Positions 52,398 to 61,239 of a stretch of 64,000 nt of DNA are shown one piece after another. The notes below the pieces were generated by a model. It worked only from the letters and a program-made list of their open reading frames with translations, was not told where the DNA came from and searched no databases. Each line of letters begins with the position of its first letter. Position 1 is the stretch's first letter. The DNA lies in the NCBI GenBank assembly GCA_027019165.1, contig JALUXC010000017.1:124001-188000 (forward strand). The letters are read 5' to 3'. This DNA is from Pseudophaeobacter sp. GTDB taxonomy: Bacteria > Pseudomonadota > Alphaproteobacteria > Rhodobacterales > Rhodobacteraceae. The position numbers and the translations under genes are program-made.

Positions 52398-53432
52398 TCA
52401 ATGGGTGATCGGGCGAGGGTCCTCTGCGCTGGGCCCATGTGCGGAATAGCTGGTCGTTTGCGCGTCATTGCGCGCCATGCGCAGATCGCGGGCTGATGTG
52501 CCATGGGCCAATCGAAATGCGCGGGCAAAGCTTGACTGCGAGGTGAACCCGGTTGCCATCGCCACATCCATCAGCGGCAGATCCGTATCGGTCACCAGGC
52601 GGCGCGCTTCGGCCAGGCGCAGCTGCAGGTAGTGATCCTGCGGCGTGGTGTTCAGCCGCAGGCGGAACTGCTGCTGTAGGCTGCGGGGGCTGGTGCCGAG
52701 CGTCTCGGCGATCTGCGCTAGAGGCATCGGCTCGTCCAGCGCGGCCTCCATCAGCGCGTTGGCCTTGGCGGTCAGCGCATTGTGCTTGTGCCCGCCCAAA
52801 CGGCTTTGCGGGCGCGGGGCGCTGGTGGGGCCATCGTAGAGGAACAGCCCCGCCACACGTGCGGCGAACCCGGCGCCGTGGCGGGCGCTGATGATATGCA
52901 GCATCATCTCGATCGCCGGGGTCGCTCCGCCCGAGGTCAGCCGTCCCTCTGACACGGTGAAACGATCGCTGCGGCAATCCACATCCGGAAAACGGGCCGA
53001 GAAGTTCTCCAGATCCTCCCAATGGGTGGTGGCGGGATGGTCGTCCAGCAGACCTGCCTCGGCCATCAGCCAGGGACCACCGTCAATGCCAGCGATCGTG
53101 GCGCCGGTGCCTGCGATGCGTCGTAAACCGGCCAGAAGGCTGGGGGTTGCGTGGCGGGCAAGTTGGAACCCCGCGACCACGATCAGCAGATCGCAGCTCT
53201 CAAGCCGTGACAAGGGGGTGGTCGGGACCGTCAATCCGCTGGTCAGCATCGGCAGCTGGTCGGTGGCACCGATGTAATCCCAATCAAAGGCGCAGCGCCC
53301 CGCCAGCCGGTTGGCCGCCCGCATCGGATCGACCGCCGCCGCAAAGGAGAGCGTGTTGCATTCGTCCAGCACCAGGACCGCGCATTTCAGCGGGCGATGC
53401 TCGGGCTGCAGGATGTTTTTCGCGGATTTCAT
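52398..53432 (-). CDS. cdhR: GlxA/CdhR-type regulator of carnitine catabolism
   Basis: A 344-aa regulator with an N-terminal DJ-1/PfpI-like domain (about residues 20-190) and a C-terminal AraC-type HTH (about 235-330, 'LPLMDVAMATGFTSQSSFAR', ending 'AFRLAHGTSARDLRMAR'). It is divergent from the carnitine genes, matching the CdhR arrangement in Pseudomonas. ATG 53432 is the first plausible start; the open frame continues far upstream but is antisense to the BKACE gene. It is a distant paralogue of the regulator at 2646-3593. Confidence 0.85.
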   Translation of the reverse strand: MKSAKNILQPEHRPLKCAVLVLDECNTLSFAAAVDPMRAANRLAGRCAFDWDYIGATDQLPMLTSGLTVPTTPLSRLESCDLLIVVAGFQLARHATPSLLAGLRRIAGTGATIAGIDGGPWLMAEAGLLDDHPATTHWEDLENFSARFPDVDCRSDRFTVSEGRLTSGGATPAIEMMLHIISARHGAGFAARVAGLFLYDGPTSAPRPQSRLGGHKHNALTAKANALMEAALDEPMPLAQIAETLGTSPRSLQQQFRLRLNTTPQDHYLQLRLAEARRLVTDTDLPLMDVAMATGFTSQSSFARAFRLAHGTSARDLRMARNDAQTTSYSAHGPSAEDPRPITH

Positions 53433-53567
53433 CAAGTGGGATTCGCTTTGCGTCAACTGTTCCTTCCAAGGCTGAGGCACAGTAAGCGCCAAAGCAAACA
53501 GGAATCTGGGGAGGAGCCTGGGGATAACCCACGGCAAAACCCTGTACATCGAGGGGAAAACCCAAAC

Positions 53568-54485
53568 ATGCCTCTGACCATGAACCGCGACGTATTCATC
53601 ACCTGCGCCGTCACCGGATCGGGCGGCACCCAGGACCGCAGCCCGCATGTGCCCCGCTCCCCGCAGCAGATCGCCGAAAGCGCCATCGCTGCGGCCAAGG
53701 CGGGCGCTGCCGTGGTGCACTGCCACGTGCGCGATCCCGAAACCGGCGCGCCCAGCCGCGATCTGGGGCTTTACCGCGAAGTCACCGACCGCATCCGCGA
53801 CAGTGACACCGATGTGGTGCTGAACCTGACTGCAGGCATGGGCGGCGATATCGTCTTCGGTGACGTGGAAAATCCGCTGCCGGTCAAGGAAGCCGGCACC
53901 GATATGATCGGCGCCACCGCGCGCATGGCCCATGTGGCCGAATGCCTGCCCGAGATCTGCACGCTCGACTGCGGCACCATGAACTTTGCCGAGGCCGACT
54001 ACGTGATGACCAACACCCCCGGCACGCTGCGCGCCATGGGGCAGATGATGACCGACCTTGGCGTCAAGCCCGAGATCGAAGCCTTTGATACCGGTCATCT
54101 GTGGTTCGCCAAACAACTCGTTTCTGAGGGCATCCTGACCAGCCCCGCGCTGGTGCAGCTCTGCATGGGGGTGCCCTGGGGCGCGCCCAATGACCTCAAT
54201 ACCTTCATGGCGATGGTCAATAATGTGCCCGGTGATTGGGACTGGTCTGCCTTCTCATTGGGGCGCGATCAGATGGCCTATGTGGCGGCCTCGGTCCTGG
54301 CGGGCGGCAATGTGCGCGTCGGCCTTGAGGATAACCTCTGGCTGGAAAAAGGCGTTCTGGCCGAGAACTGGCAGCTGGTGGAACGCGCAGGCACCATCAT
54401 CGCGAACATGGGCGCCCGCGTGATCGGCCCCGCCGAGGTGCGCGAAAAGCTGGGCCTGGTGAAGCGCGCGCCGGTGGCGAAGTAA
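53568..54485 (+). CDS. BKACE family dehydrocarnitine cleavage enzyme
   Basis: A 305-aa BKACE (DUF849) TIM-barrel enzyme. Zn-binding 'VVHCHVRDPETGAPS' and the Glu-Asp pair in 'VRVGLEDNLWLEKG' are conserved. Next to carnitine dehydrogenase, its expected reaction is 3-dehydrocarnitine plus acetyl-CoA giving betainyl-CoA and acetoacetate. ATG 53568 (MPLTMNRDVFIT) follows GAGGGGAAAACCCAAAC; MNRDV at 53580 is an alternative. It is the first gene of the carnitine operon, 91 bases ahead of the dehydrogenase. Confidence 0.9.
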   Translation: MPLTMNRDVFITCAVTGSGGTQDRSPHVPRSPQQIAESAIAAAKAGAAVVHCHVRDPETGAPSRDLGLYREVTDRIRDSDTDVVLNLTAGMGGDIVFGDVENPLPVKEAGTDMIGATARMAHVAECLPEICTLDCGTMNFAEADYVMTNTPGTLRAMGQMMTDLGVKPEIEAFDTGHLWFAKQLVSEGILTSPALVQLCMGVPWGAPNDLNTFMAMVNNVPGDWDWSAFSLGRDQMAYVAASVLAGGNVRVGLEDNLWLEKGVLAENWQLVERAGTIIANMGARVIGPAEVREKLGLVKRAPVAK

Positions 54486-54576
54486 GACAGGGCGGCAAAC
54501 CTTAGGGTTAGGGTGCATTCCGAAAAGACCACTCTGCGCTCAAAGGGCACAGTCAAATGCGAATGGAAATGACAAC

Positions 54577-56049
54577 ATGAAAACAGCAGCAATCATCGGC
54601 GGTGGGGTTATTGGCGGCGGCTGGGCTGCGCGGTTCCTGTTGAACGGATGGAACGTGCGGGTGTTCGACCCCGACCCCGAGGCAGAGCGCAAGATCGCCG
54701 AGGTTCTTGGCAATGCGCGCCGCGCGCTGCCGGGGCTGGGGAATGTCGCATTGCCTGTTGAAGGCGCGCTGACCTTCCACCCAACCATTGCCGAGGCGGT
54801 CGCAGGCGCCACTTGGGTGCAGGAAAGCGTGCCCGAGCGGCTCGATCTGAAGCAGAAGGTCTACGCCGAGCTGCAGGATCATGTGGCACGCGGCGCGGTG
54901 ATCGGCTCTTCGACCTCTGGCTACAAGCCATCGCAACTTCAGGAGGGGTTCGATAACGCCGCGCAGATCGTCGTCGCGCACCCCTTCAACCCGGTCTACC
55001 TGCTGCCGCTGGTCGAGGTCGTGGCAACGGATGCGAACAGCCCGGAGGTGATCGAAAAGGCCAAAGAGATCATCATCGGGATTGGCATGTATCCCCTGTA
55101 TCTGAAAAAGGAAATCGACGCCCATGTGGCGGATCGCTTCCTTGAGGCCGTCTGGCGCGAGGCGCTGTGGCTGGTGAAGGACGGCATCGCCACGACGGAA
55201 GAGATCGACAATGCCATCCGCTATGGCTTTGGCATCCGCTGGGCGCAGATGGGCCTGTTTGAGACCTACCGCGTGGCGGGCGGTGAAGCGGGCATGAAGC
55301 ACTTCTTGGCGCAATTCGGCCCCTGCCTCAGCTGGCCCTGGACCAAGCTGATGGATGTGCCCGAGTTCAACGACGAACTGGTCGATCTGATCGCGGGCCA
55401 GTCCGATGCCCAGTCGGGCAAATATTCCATCCGCGAACTGGAACGGATCCGCGATGACAACCTTGTTGGTATGATGCGGGCGCTGGGCAACACCAACTGG
55501 GGCGCGGGTGCGCTTCAGAACGCCCATGACAAGGCGCGGGAAGGCGCTATGGGGCTTGCCAATACCATGGCGGAGATCAGCGATCCGAGCCAGCCGGTGC
55601 TGACGCTGAACCGTGTGGTGCCGCTCGATTGGACCGATTACAACGGCCATATGACCGAAAGCCGCTACCTGGATGCCTTTGCCCAGTCTACCGACCGGCT
55701 GATGGCGATCATCGGCTGTAATGCGGAGTACATCGCCTCGGGTGGCAGTTTCTTCACCGCTGAAACCCATATCCGCCATATCGATGAGGTGCACGCAGGT
55801 CATCCCATTCAGGTGAAAACCCGCGTTATCATGGCTGAGGGCAAGAAGATGCACCTTTGGCATGAGATGTATGAGGGGGAGCGGCTCTTGGCGACTGGCG
55901 AGCATATGCTGCTCCATGTGGATCTTGCCACGCGCCGCTCGGCCCCGCCTGCGGCCCATCTGGCGGAAAACCTGGCCACTCTGGCGCAGGCCCATGCCGA
56001 TCTGCCCACGCCCGAGGGGCTGGGCCGCGCCATCGGCGCACCGCGTTAG
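54577..56049 (+). CDS. lcdH: L-carnitine dehydrogenase fused to betainyl-CoA thioesterase
   Basis: A 490-aa fusion protein. The first about 320 residues form a 3-hydroxyacyl-CoA-dehydrogenase-like NAD domain ('IIGGGVIGGGWAARFL' at the start, 'VAHPFNPVYLLPLVE' in the middle). The remainder is a hot-dog thioesterase ('PLDWTDYNGHMTESRYLD'). The dehydrogenase oxidises L-carnitine to 3-dehydrocarnitine; the thioesterase hydrolyses betainyl-CoA to glycine betaine. This domain pair is described for rhizobial carnitine dehydrogenases. Together with the BKACE gene it covers carnitine to betaine. Confidence 0.93.
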   Translation: MKTAAIIGGGVIGGGWAARFLLNGWNVRVFDPDPEAERKIAEVLGNARRALPGLGNVALPVEGALTFHPTIAEAVAGATWVQESVPERLDLKQKVYAELQDHVARGAVIGSSTSGYKPSQLQEGFDNAAQIVVAHPFNPVYLLPLVEVVATDANSPEVIEKAKEIIIGIGMYPLYLKKEIDAHVADRFLEAVWREALWLVKDGIATTEEIDNAIRYGFGIRWAQMGLFETYRVAGGEAGMKHFLAQFGPCLSWPWTKLMDVPEFNDELVDLIAGQSDAQSGKYSIRELERIRDDNLVGMMRALGNTNWGAGALQNAHDKAREGAMGLANTMAEISDPSQPVLTLNRVVPLDWTDYNGHMTESRYLDAFAQSTDRLMAIIGCNAEYIASGGSFFTAETHIRHIDEVHAGHPIQVKTRVIMAEGKKMHLWHEMYEGERLLATGEHMLLHVDLATRRSAPPAAHLAENLATLAQAHADLPTPEGLGRAIGAPR

Positions 56050-56059
56050 GTCCGGCGCT

Positions 56060-56812
56060 GTGCGGGTTCTTATCACGGCGGGCGCTTCTGGCATTGGGCG
56101 CGCAATGGGGGAGGCGTTTGCGGAGACTGGCGCGGAGGTCTGGGTCACCGACCTGAATGAGGCGGCGCTGCAGGAGCTACCGAAAACCTGGAAGACCCGT
56201 GTGGCAAATGCGGCGGATGAGACCCAGATGCGCGCGGTCTTTGATGATATCGCGGCGGCGGGAGGGCTTGATGTGCTCTGCGCCAATGCTGGCATCGCCG
56301 GGCCAACGGCACAGGTCGAAGACATCCACCTGGACGACTGGCGTGCCTGCGTCAGCGTCAACCTCGAAGGGGCTTTTCTATCGGCAAAATATGCCGCGCC
56401 CCAGATGAAAGCAGCGGGGCGGGGGGCGATCATCCTGACCTCCTCCACCGCCGGGATCTATGGCTATCCCAACCGCGCGCCCTATTCGGCGGCAAAATGG
56501 GCGGTGATCGGCTTGATGAAGACGCTGGCAATGGAACTGGGGCCATTCGGTATCCGCGCCAATGCCATCTGTCCCGGCGCTGTCGAAGGGCCGCGCATGG
56601 AAGGGGTGCTGGATCGAGAAGCGGCGCTGAAAGGGATGAGCCGCGATGCGGTCTATCAGGGCTATGCGGCGGGCACTTCTATGCGCTCCTGGGTGCGGGC
56701 AGAGGATATTGCAAATATGGCGGTGTTCCTTGGCTCAGACGCGGCGCGACTGGTGTCGGGGCAGGTGATCGCGGTCGACGGCCATACGGAAAACCCCGAC
56801 CCAAAAGTCTAG
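56060..56812 (+). CDS. SDR family NAD(P)-dependent oxidoreductase
   Basis: A 250-aa short-chain dehydrogenase with a cofactor loop 'LITAGASGIGRAMG', NAG motif 'CANAGIAGP' and catalytic YxxxK as 'PYSAAKWAV'. The start is a GTG at 56060, 10 bases past lcdH; no upstream ATG exists in frame. It closes the carnitine operon. Likely roles are 3-hydroxybutyrate/acetoacetate interconversion or oxidation of a carnitine analogue. The stop shares a CTAG tetranucleotide with the convergent XRE gene stop. Confidence 0.88.
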   Translation: MRVLITAGASGIGRAMGEAFAETGAEVWVTDLNEAALQELPKTWKTRVANAADETQMRAVFDDIAAAGGLDVLCANAGIAGPTAQVEDIHLDDWRACVSVNLEGAFLSAKYAAPQMKAAGRGAIILTSSTAGIYGYPNRAPYSAAKWAVIGLMKTLAMELGPFGIRANAICPGAVEGPRMEGVLDREAALKGMSRDAVYQGYAAGTSMRSWVRAEDIANMAVFLGSDAARLVSGQVIAVDGHTENPDPKV

Positions 56813-57669
56813 GGGGCGTCGTCCTTGTAAGCGCGCAGCTTTTCGGGAAACTGGCGGGCGGTCAGATCGGCCTCACGTACCAGCCGGTCAAAGTGGTTGG
56901 TGAAGGTTTCTACCCGCTCTCGGTCGCGAAAAGCCATGTAGTGGCTGCCCGTGTAGAAAACGCACAGGAGCGGGCCAAAGATGGTCAGCGGCGAGGAAAA
57001 CAGTCTTTTGGCATCAAAAAGATAGATCCTGAGCCTGGGATAAAGCTGGGTGCAGATCTGTTCGAAATGGTCCAGTTGCTCAAGCCGGATCTCGAGCGGC
57101 AGCCCTTCGTAGTATCCCGTGGCCTGTGCAAAGCTTTCCAGCTCATAGGTGGGCATTGCGATCTCATAGTCGGACTGGGCCTGACGCATCCAGGCAAGGC
57201 GATCTTCCGAGGCGCCGATGGCCTGATCGGCAGAGCGGCCCAGATGCGGCGCATATTCCCACTCCAATAACGCGCGGGTTTTCAGCATGTCGGGCAGGGC
57301 GGCCGGCACATGGCGGATCTTGTAGCCCGCAGCCTCGCGGTGCCAGTCAAAGATCTGCTCATCCACCAGGGCGCGGGGGGCCTCGCTGACCGACATGCTG
57401 GAAGCCAGCAGCTCGGCCGCGTTCTCGGGACGCTCCGACAGGCTCAGCAGCCAGTCCGCAGAAACACCAAGCGCAGAAGCGCAGGCCCCCACCACATGGG
57501 CATTGGGAAGCCTTGCACCCTGATCGGTCAGAAGCTGTGAAATGGTCGAGCGGTCAACCCCGGTTTGGCGGGCCAAAGCGCTTTGGCTCATGTTTCGGTT
57601 GCGCATCGCTCGGTTCAGGCGCTCCCGAAACTGCCTTGCCCGCAACCGTTTGTCGATTTTCATATCCAT
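56809..57669 (-). CDS. XRE family transcriptional regulator with a large C-terminal domain
   Basis: A 286-aa protein with an N-terminal Cro/CI HTH (about residues 20-75: 'MSQSALARQTGVDRSTISQLL') and a roughly 200-residue C-terminal part with no clear domain ('LESFAQATGYYEGLPLEIRL', 'FGPLLCVFYTGSHYMAFRD'). The latter is reminiscent of sensor domains but not recognisable. ATG 57669 is preferred over 57663. A GTGA-N6-TCAC motif lies 3-16 bases upstream (57672-57685) and may be its own operator. Convergent with the SDR gene; target unknown. Confidence 0.85.
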   Translation of the reverse strand: MDMKIDKRLRARQFRERLNRAMRNRNMSQSALARQTGVDRSTISQLLTDQGARLPNAHVVGACASALGVSADWLLSLSERPENAAELLASSMSVSEAPRALVDEQIFDWHREAAGYKIRHVPAALPDMLKTRALLEWEYAPHLGRSADQAIGASEDRLAWMRQAQSDYEIAMPTYELESFAQATGYYEGLPLEIRLEQLDHFEQICTQLYPRLRIYLFDAKRLFSSPLTIFGPLLCVFYTGSHYMAFRDRERVETFTNHFDRLVREADLTARQFPEKLRAYKDDAP

Positions 57670-57815
57670 TGGTGACAAATATCACAGATGCAGAAATTTG
57701 TTAATCATATTCGGAATTTTGAACATCAGGAGGCGCTCGTAATCTGCCCGCAAACGGCTGCCATCCCCATGTGCAGCAATGAAAAAGAGGAAGTATGCCC
57801 GTGAAAGGAGGCGGA

Positions 57816-58022
57816 ATGGAAACGCGCAGGCGGTCGGTGGTCAAGGCAGTGATCTGGAATGCAATCGGCTTCTCGGTGATGACGCTGGTCGGATTTCTGG
57901 CGACTGGGTCTGCCAGTATGGGCGGCGTGATGGCTCTGGTGAACACTGGTCTCGGATTCGTGACCTATCTGATCTATGAACGGGTCTGGGCTGGGATCTC
58001 CTGGGGGCGGGCGCATGTCTGA
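57816..58022 (+). CDS. DUF2061 small membrane protein
   Basis: A 68-aa DUF2061 protein with two hydrophobic spans (about residues 10-28 and 33-53) and the family opening 'METRRRSVVKAVIWNAIGF'. ATG 57816 follows AAAGGAGGCGGA, the best ribosome site; ATG 57795 would add seven residues. It overlaps the fatty acid desaturase gene by 8 bases, indicating coupled expression and perhaps a linked membrane-lipid role. Confidence 0.82.
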   Translation: METRRRSVVKAVIWNAIGFSVMTLVGFLATGSASMGGVMALVNTGLGFVTYLIYERVWAGISWGRAHV

Positions 58023-58938
58023 GGCGCCCAAGGTGCCCTCAGATCTGATGCCGCGCGGGGTGGAGTGGGGCACGCTTGCTCTGATCCTCGCGTGCTATGG
58101 GGCATGGGGTGCCTCGGTCTTTTGGCTGGCTGATTTCAGCCTTTGGACTGCTGCAATGCTGGCGGCCTTTCTGATCGCCTTCCACTCTTCGCTTTGCCAC
58201 GAAGCCTTGCACGGCCACCCGTTTCGCACCAAGGCCTTGAATGAGGCGCTGATGGCGCTGCCACTAAACCTGGTCATCCCCTATGGACGTTTTCGCGACA
58301 CCCATCTGGCCCATCATCGGGACGAGCGTCTGACCGACCCATACGATGATCCCGAAAGCAACTTTCTGTGCCCAAGGGTTTGGGGCGGGCTGCCGGGCTG
58401 GCAAAAGCTGGCTCTGCGGGCGAACAATACCCTGCTTGGACGGATGGTGCTGGGGCCGCTTATTTCTCAGGTTTGTTTCATGATCGGCGATTGGCGCCTG
58501 ATCCGTGCAGGAGAAAGGCAGATCATCCTTGATTGGCTGTTGCACATCGCAGGTGCGGTGTTGGTGGTCTATCTGGTTTGGCTATCCCCAATGCCGGTCT
58601 GGGTCTATGCGGTGGCAGCCTATATTGGCCTCGCGCTGTTGAAGATCCGCACCTTTCTCGAACATCGCGCCCATGAGGAGACCCACGCCCGCACCGTCCT
58701 GGTCGAGGACCGCGGTCTTCTGGCATTCCTGTTTCTGAACAACAACCTGCATATAGTACACCATATGCATCCGGGCGTACCCTGGCACGCCCTGCCGCGT
58801 CTCTACCGCCGCAACAAAGCCGCTTATGGAGCGGCGAATGGAGGATATATCTATCGCTCCTACATGCAGGTTTTTCGTCACTATCTTTTGCGCGCAAAGG
58901 ATCCCGTGCCGCATCCCCTCTGGCAAAGGCAGCGATAA
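58015..58938 (+). CDS. Fatty acid desaturase family protein
   Basis: A 307-aa membrane di-iron desaturase. The three histidine boxes are HEALHGH, HLAHH (in 'RDTHLAHHRDE') and HIVHH (in 'NNLHIVHHMHPG'). Four or more hydrophobic spans are present. It is coupled to the DUF2061 gene upstream and followed 18 bases later by an EamA-type exporter. The substrate acyl lipid and position of unsaturation are unknown. Confidence 0.9.
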   Translation: MSEAPKVPSDLMPRGVEWGTLALILACYGAWGASVFWLADFSLWTAAMLAAFLIAFHSSLCHEALHGHPFRTKALNEALMALPLNLVIPYGRFRDTHLAHHRDERLTDPYDDPESNFLCPRVWGGLPGWQKLALRANNTLLGRMVLGPLISQVCFMIGDWRLIRAGERQIILDWLLHIAGAVLVVYLVWLSPMPVWVYAVAAYIGLALLKIRTFLEHRAHEETHARTVLVEDRGLLAFLFLNNNLHIVHHMHPGVPWHALPRLYRRNKAAYGAANGGYIYRSYMQVFRHYLLRAKDPVPHPLWQRQR

Positions 58939-58956
58939 GCGCTCATAAGCAAGCGC

Positions 58957-59859
58957 ATGTTGACCTGGATCCCCGTTTCCATCGCTGCTGCAAGCTTTCA
59001 GACCGTGCGCTTCATGTTGCAGAAGGTGCTGAGCAGCGTCACCCTGTCGCCGGGCGGAGCGACCTTCGCGCGCTTTGCCTATTCGGCGCCGATCATTCTG
59101 GCCGCGCTTACGGCCTACCTGACCGCGACCGGGCAGAGCTTGCCCGAGCTAAGCACCCGGTTCTGGAGCTTTGCAGCCATTGGCGGCACGGCCCAGATCC
59201 TGGCAACGGTTTGCGTGGTGGCCCTGTTCAAGCAGCGCAATTTTGCGGTTGGCATCACCTTCAAGAAGACCGAAGTCATTCAGACCGCCATTGTCGGCCT
59301 TATCGTGCTGGGTGATGGCATCAGCCCATGGGGCTGGGCGGCGATCCTGATTGGTCTGTCTGCAGTTATGGTGCTGTCCAAAACCCCGGACGTTCAGGGC
59401 GCCTGGTGGCAGCACCTGACCAACAGAGCCTCACTGCTTGGGCTTGGATCGGGCGTTCTCTTTGCCTTTTCCGCCGTCAGTTATCGTGGGGCATCCCTGC
59501 AACTGGGCGATCTGGAGCCGATGCTGCGCGCAGGCATCACCCTGTCTGCCGTTGTCTCCTTGCAGACCCTCTTCATGCTGATCTGGCTTGCGCTGCGGGA
59601 AAAGGGTGAAATCACACGGGTCTGGCAGGCGCGCCGGGTGGCGGTCTGGGTGGGGCTGACCAGCATGGGGGGCTCTTTCTGCTGGTTCTGGGCCTTCACC
59701 TTGCAGAACGCCGCCTACGTCAAGGCGTTGGGCCAGATCGAGCTGGTCCTGTCGCTTCTGGCTTCGGTCCTGTTTTTCAAGGAAAAGATCTCGCCGCGCG
59801 AGATAATTGGCATGGGGCTGCTCGGCCTGTCGATCCTGGCGCTGGTGCTGGCGCTCTGA
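58957..59859 (+). CDS. EamA/DMT family transporter
   Basis: A 300-aa drug/metabolite superfamily transporter with ten predicted spans and two EamA repeats. Landmarks are 'KKTEVIQTAIVGLIVLGDGI' in the first repeat and 'LASVLFFKEKISPREIIGM' in the second. The stop codon lies within an 8-bp hairpin shared with the convergent NUDIX gene. Substrate unknown. Confidence 0.88.
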   Translation: MLTWIPVSIAAASFQTVRFMLQKVLSSVTLSPGGATFARFAYSAPIILAALTAYLTATGQSLPELSTRFWSFAAIGGTAQILATVCVVALFKQRNFAVGITFKKTEVIQTAIVGLIVLGDGISPWGWAAILIGLSAVMVLSKTPDVQGAWWQHLTNRASLLGLGSGVLFAFSAVSYRGASLQLGDLEPMLRAGITLSAVVSLQTLFMLIWLALREKGEITRVWQARRVAVWVGLTSMGGSFCWFWAFTLQNAAYVKALGQIELVLSLLASVLFFKEKISPREIIGMGLLGLSILALVLAL

Positions 59860-59876
59860 CGCGAAAGACGCGTCAG
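59856..59876. terminator. Hairpin carrying both convergent stop codons
   Basis: CTGACGCG (59856-59863) and CGCGTCAG (59869-59876) form a perfect 8-bp stem with loop AAAGA. The TGA of the EamA gene lies in the left arm and that of the NUDIX gene in the right arm. It probably serves as a compact bidirectional end signal, although no U-run follows. Confidence 0.6.
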
Positions 59877-60604
59877 TGGCTGTCGGGCATCGGGTAGCCT
59901 TTGAGGCGCAGAAACAGGCTGGTTTCATCGTCGTTGCGGAAATAGGGCACACTGCCGGGCGGGCTGGTGTCGCGGATGCGACCCGTGACCTCTGCCAGCA
60001 CCACCTCGGTGATGAAAGGCAGATCGAAGGTGCGCACCTCGCTGAGCGGAATCCACTGAAGATGGGACAGCTCGTCCGAGGCTTTGGAGAAATCATCCAG
60101 ATCGCCCGAGATCTCGGCCGCATCTATCAGAAAGAAGCGCGCATCAAACCGGCGTGGCCGTCCCGGAGGCGTCAGGGCGCGAAAGACGAATTGCAGCGCC
60201 CGAGCCGAGGGCAGATGACCGCTTTCGGCGAAGGTCTGCCAATCCTGCGGCACTGTACCGGACCAGTCTCCGGGCGTGCCCAGAAGAAGGCCGGTTTCTT
60301 CCCACAGCTCGCGGATCGCAGCGGCGGCAAGGGCGTGATGCAGATCTTCGGGGGCCTGCTCTGACAGGCGGTTGCGGCAGACCTCTGGTAGGGGATCGGC
60401 CAGCGGAACAGAGGCATCGGCCGGATCAACAGCGCCGCCGGGAAAGACAAATTTGTTCGGCATGAAGGCTGCCTTGGCGCCGCGCTGCCCCATCAGGACC
60501 TGAGGGTCGTCGGACATCCGATCACGGATGGCGATCACCGTGGCGGCATTGCGAATTGCCGATCTGTCCTGACTGGTAATGCCTTGCACATCTGCGCCGC
60601 TCAT
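59873..60604 (-). CDS. NUDIX hydrolase
   Basis: A 243-aa NUDIX protein. The box core 'AIRELWEETGLLLG' gives RExxEExG; the upstream Gly lies 40 or more residues earlier, before an insert, as in the larger CoA-pyrophosphatase-like branch. ATG 60604 follows GGGGGAGAGGCAA, better than ATG 60619. The protein may hydrolyse a nucleotide diphosphate linked to X; substrate not readable. Confidence 0.88.
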   Translation of the reverse strand: MSGADVQGITSQDRSAIRNAATVIAIRDRMSDDPQVLMGQRGAKAAFMPNKFVFPGGAVDPADASVPLADPLPEVCRNRLSEQAPEDLHHALAAAAIRELWEETGLLLGTPGDWSGTVPQDWQTFAESGHLPSARALQFVFRALTPPGRPRRFDARFFLIDAAEISGDLDDFSKASDELSHLQWIPLSEVRTFDLPFITEVVLAEVTGRIRDTSPPGSVPYFRNDDETSLFLRLKGYPMPDSH

Positions 60605-60637
60605 TTGCCTCTCCCCCATGTTGTTATTGCAAAGGAA

Positions 60638-61042
60638 TCAGGCCCTGTCGTCGAACCCATGCATGCGCCGCGCCCATTGGTAGGCCACGACAACTCCCTT
60701 TAACCTCGGGAGAAGATACAAGGAGGAAGCCAGACATCCAATCGAGAAAATCGTAAAGGTGACAAGCGGTTCCGGCCTGTAGGCAAAATAAACCACATGC
60801 AGGATCGGCGCCATCAGGTGTCCGACGATCAGGATGGTCAGATAGGCCGGACCATCATCGGCGCGGTGTCCGGACAGATCGAGGCCGCAGTTCCCGCAGC
60901 GATCATTCACCTTGAGATAGGAATGCAGAAGATCGCCCTTGCCGCACTCGGGGCACTTACGGCGCCAGCCTTTGAAGAGGGCCGGTTTGGTGGGGCGGTC
61001 GTTCTCAATATCGGGGGCCGTTACGGCGTCTGTCTCGGTCAT
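60638..61042 (-). CDS. DUF983 family membrane protein
   Basis: A 134-aa DUF983 protein with a zinc-ribbon motif ('RKCPECGKG' and 'RCGNCGLDL') and two C-terminal membrane spans. ATG 61042 (MTETDAVTAP) is chosen; upstream in-frame sequence lacks support. It lies 33 bases ahead of the NUDIX gene on the same strand, likely co-transcribed. Function of DUF983 is unknown. Confidence 0.88.
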   Translation of the reverse strand: MTETDAVTAPDIENDRPTKPALFKGWRRKCPECGKGDLLHSYLKVNDRCGNCGLDLSGHRADDGPAYLTILIVGHLMAPILHVVYFAYRPEPLVTFTIFSIGCLASSLYLLPRLKGVVVAYQWARRMHGFDDRA

Positions 61043-61239
61043 GGAAAATCCTGTGTTACGTGCCCATGTTCGCCCGCTTATTGCCCGAGGAAAAGGGGGG
61101 GGCACAAGCTCTGCGGCTGGATGCCGCAAGAATACCGGCCCAAGGTTAATTCACTTTTTTGCGACGGAAAGATCTGACCGGGGCGTTTCTCTTGTGCATC
61201 AGGCAGCACAGAGCGGTTGCCAACATAAGGGAAAATGAC

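Noticed and set aside
54553-56448. 631-codon open frame opposite lcdH and the SDR gene
   Set aside because: Spans two well-supported genes on the other strand; composition is that of an antisense shadow.
56809-56812. Shared CTAG stop of the SDR and XRE genes as a regulatory signal
   Set aside because: A 4-base convergent overlap at a palindromic stop is common in compact genomes; no other evidence of function.
61159-61190. GGAA...CGTT as an EcfG-type promoter ahead of the EF-hand gene
   Set aside because: The gap between the two parts is about 13 bases, too short for the 16-17 of that promoter class.
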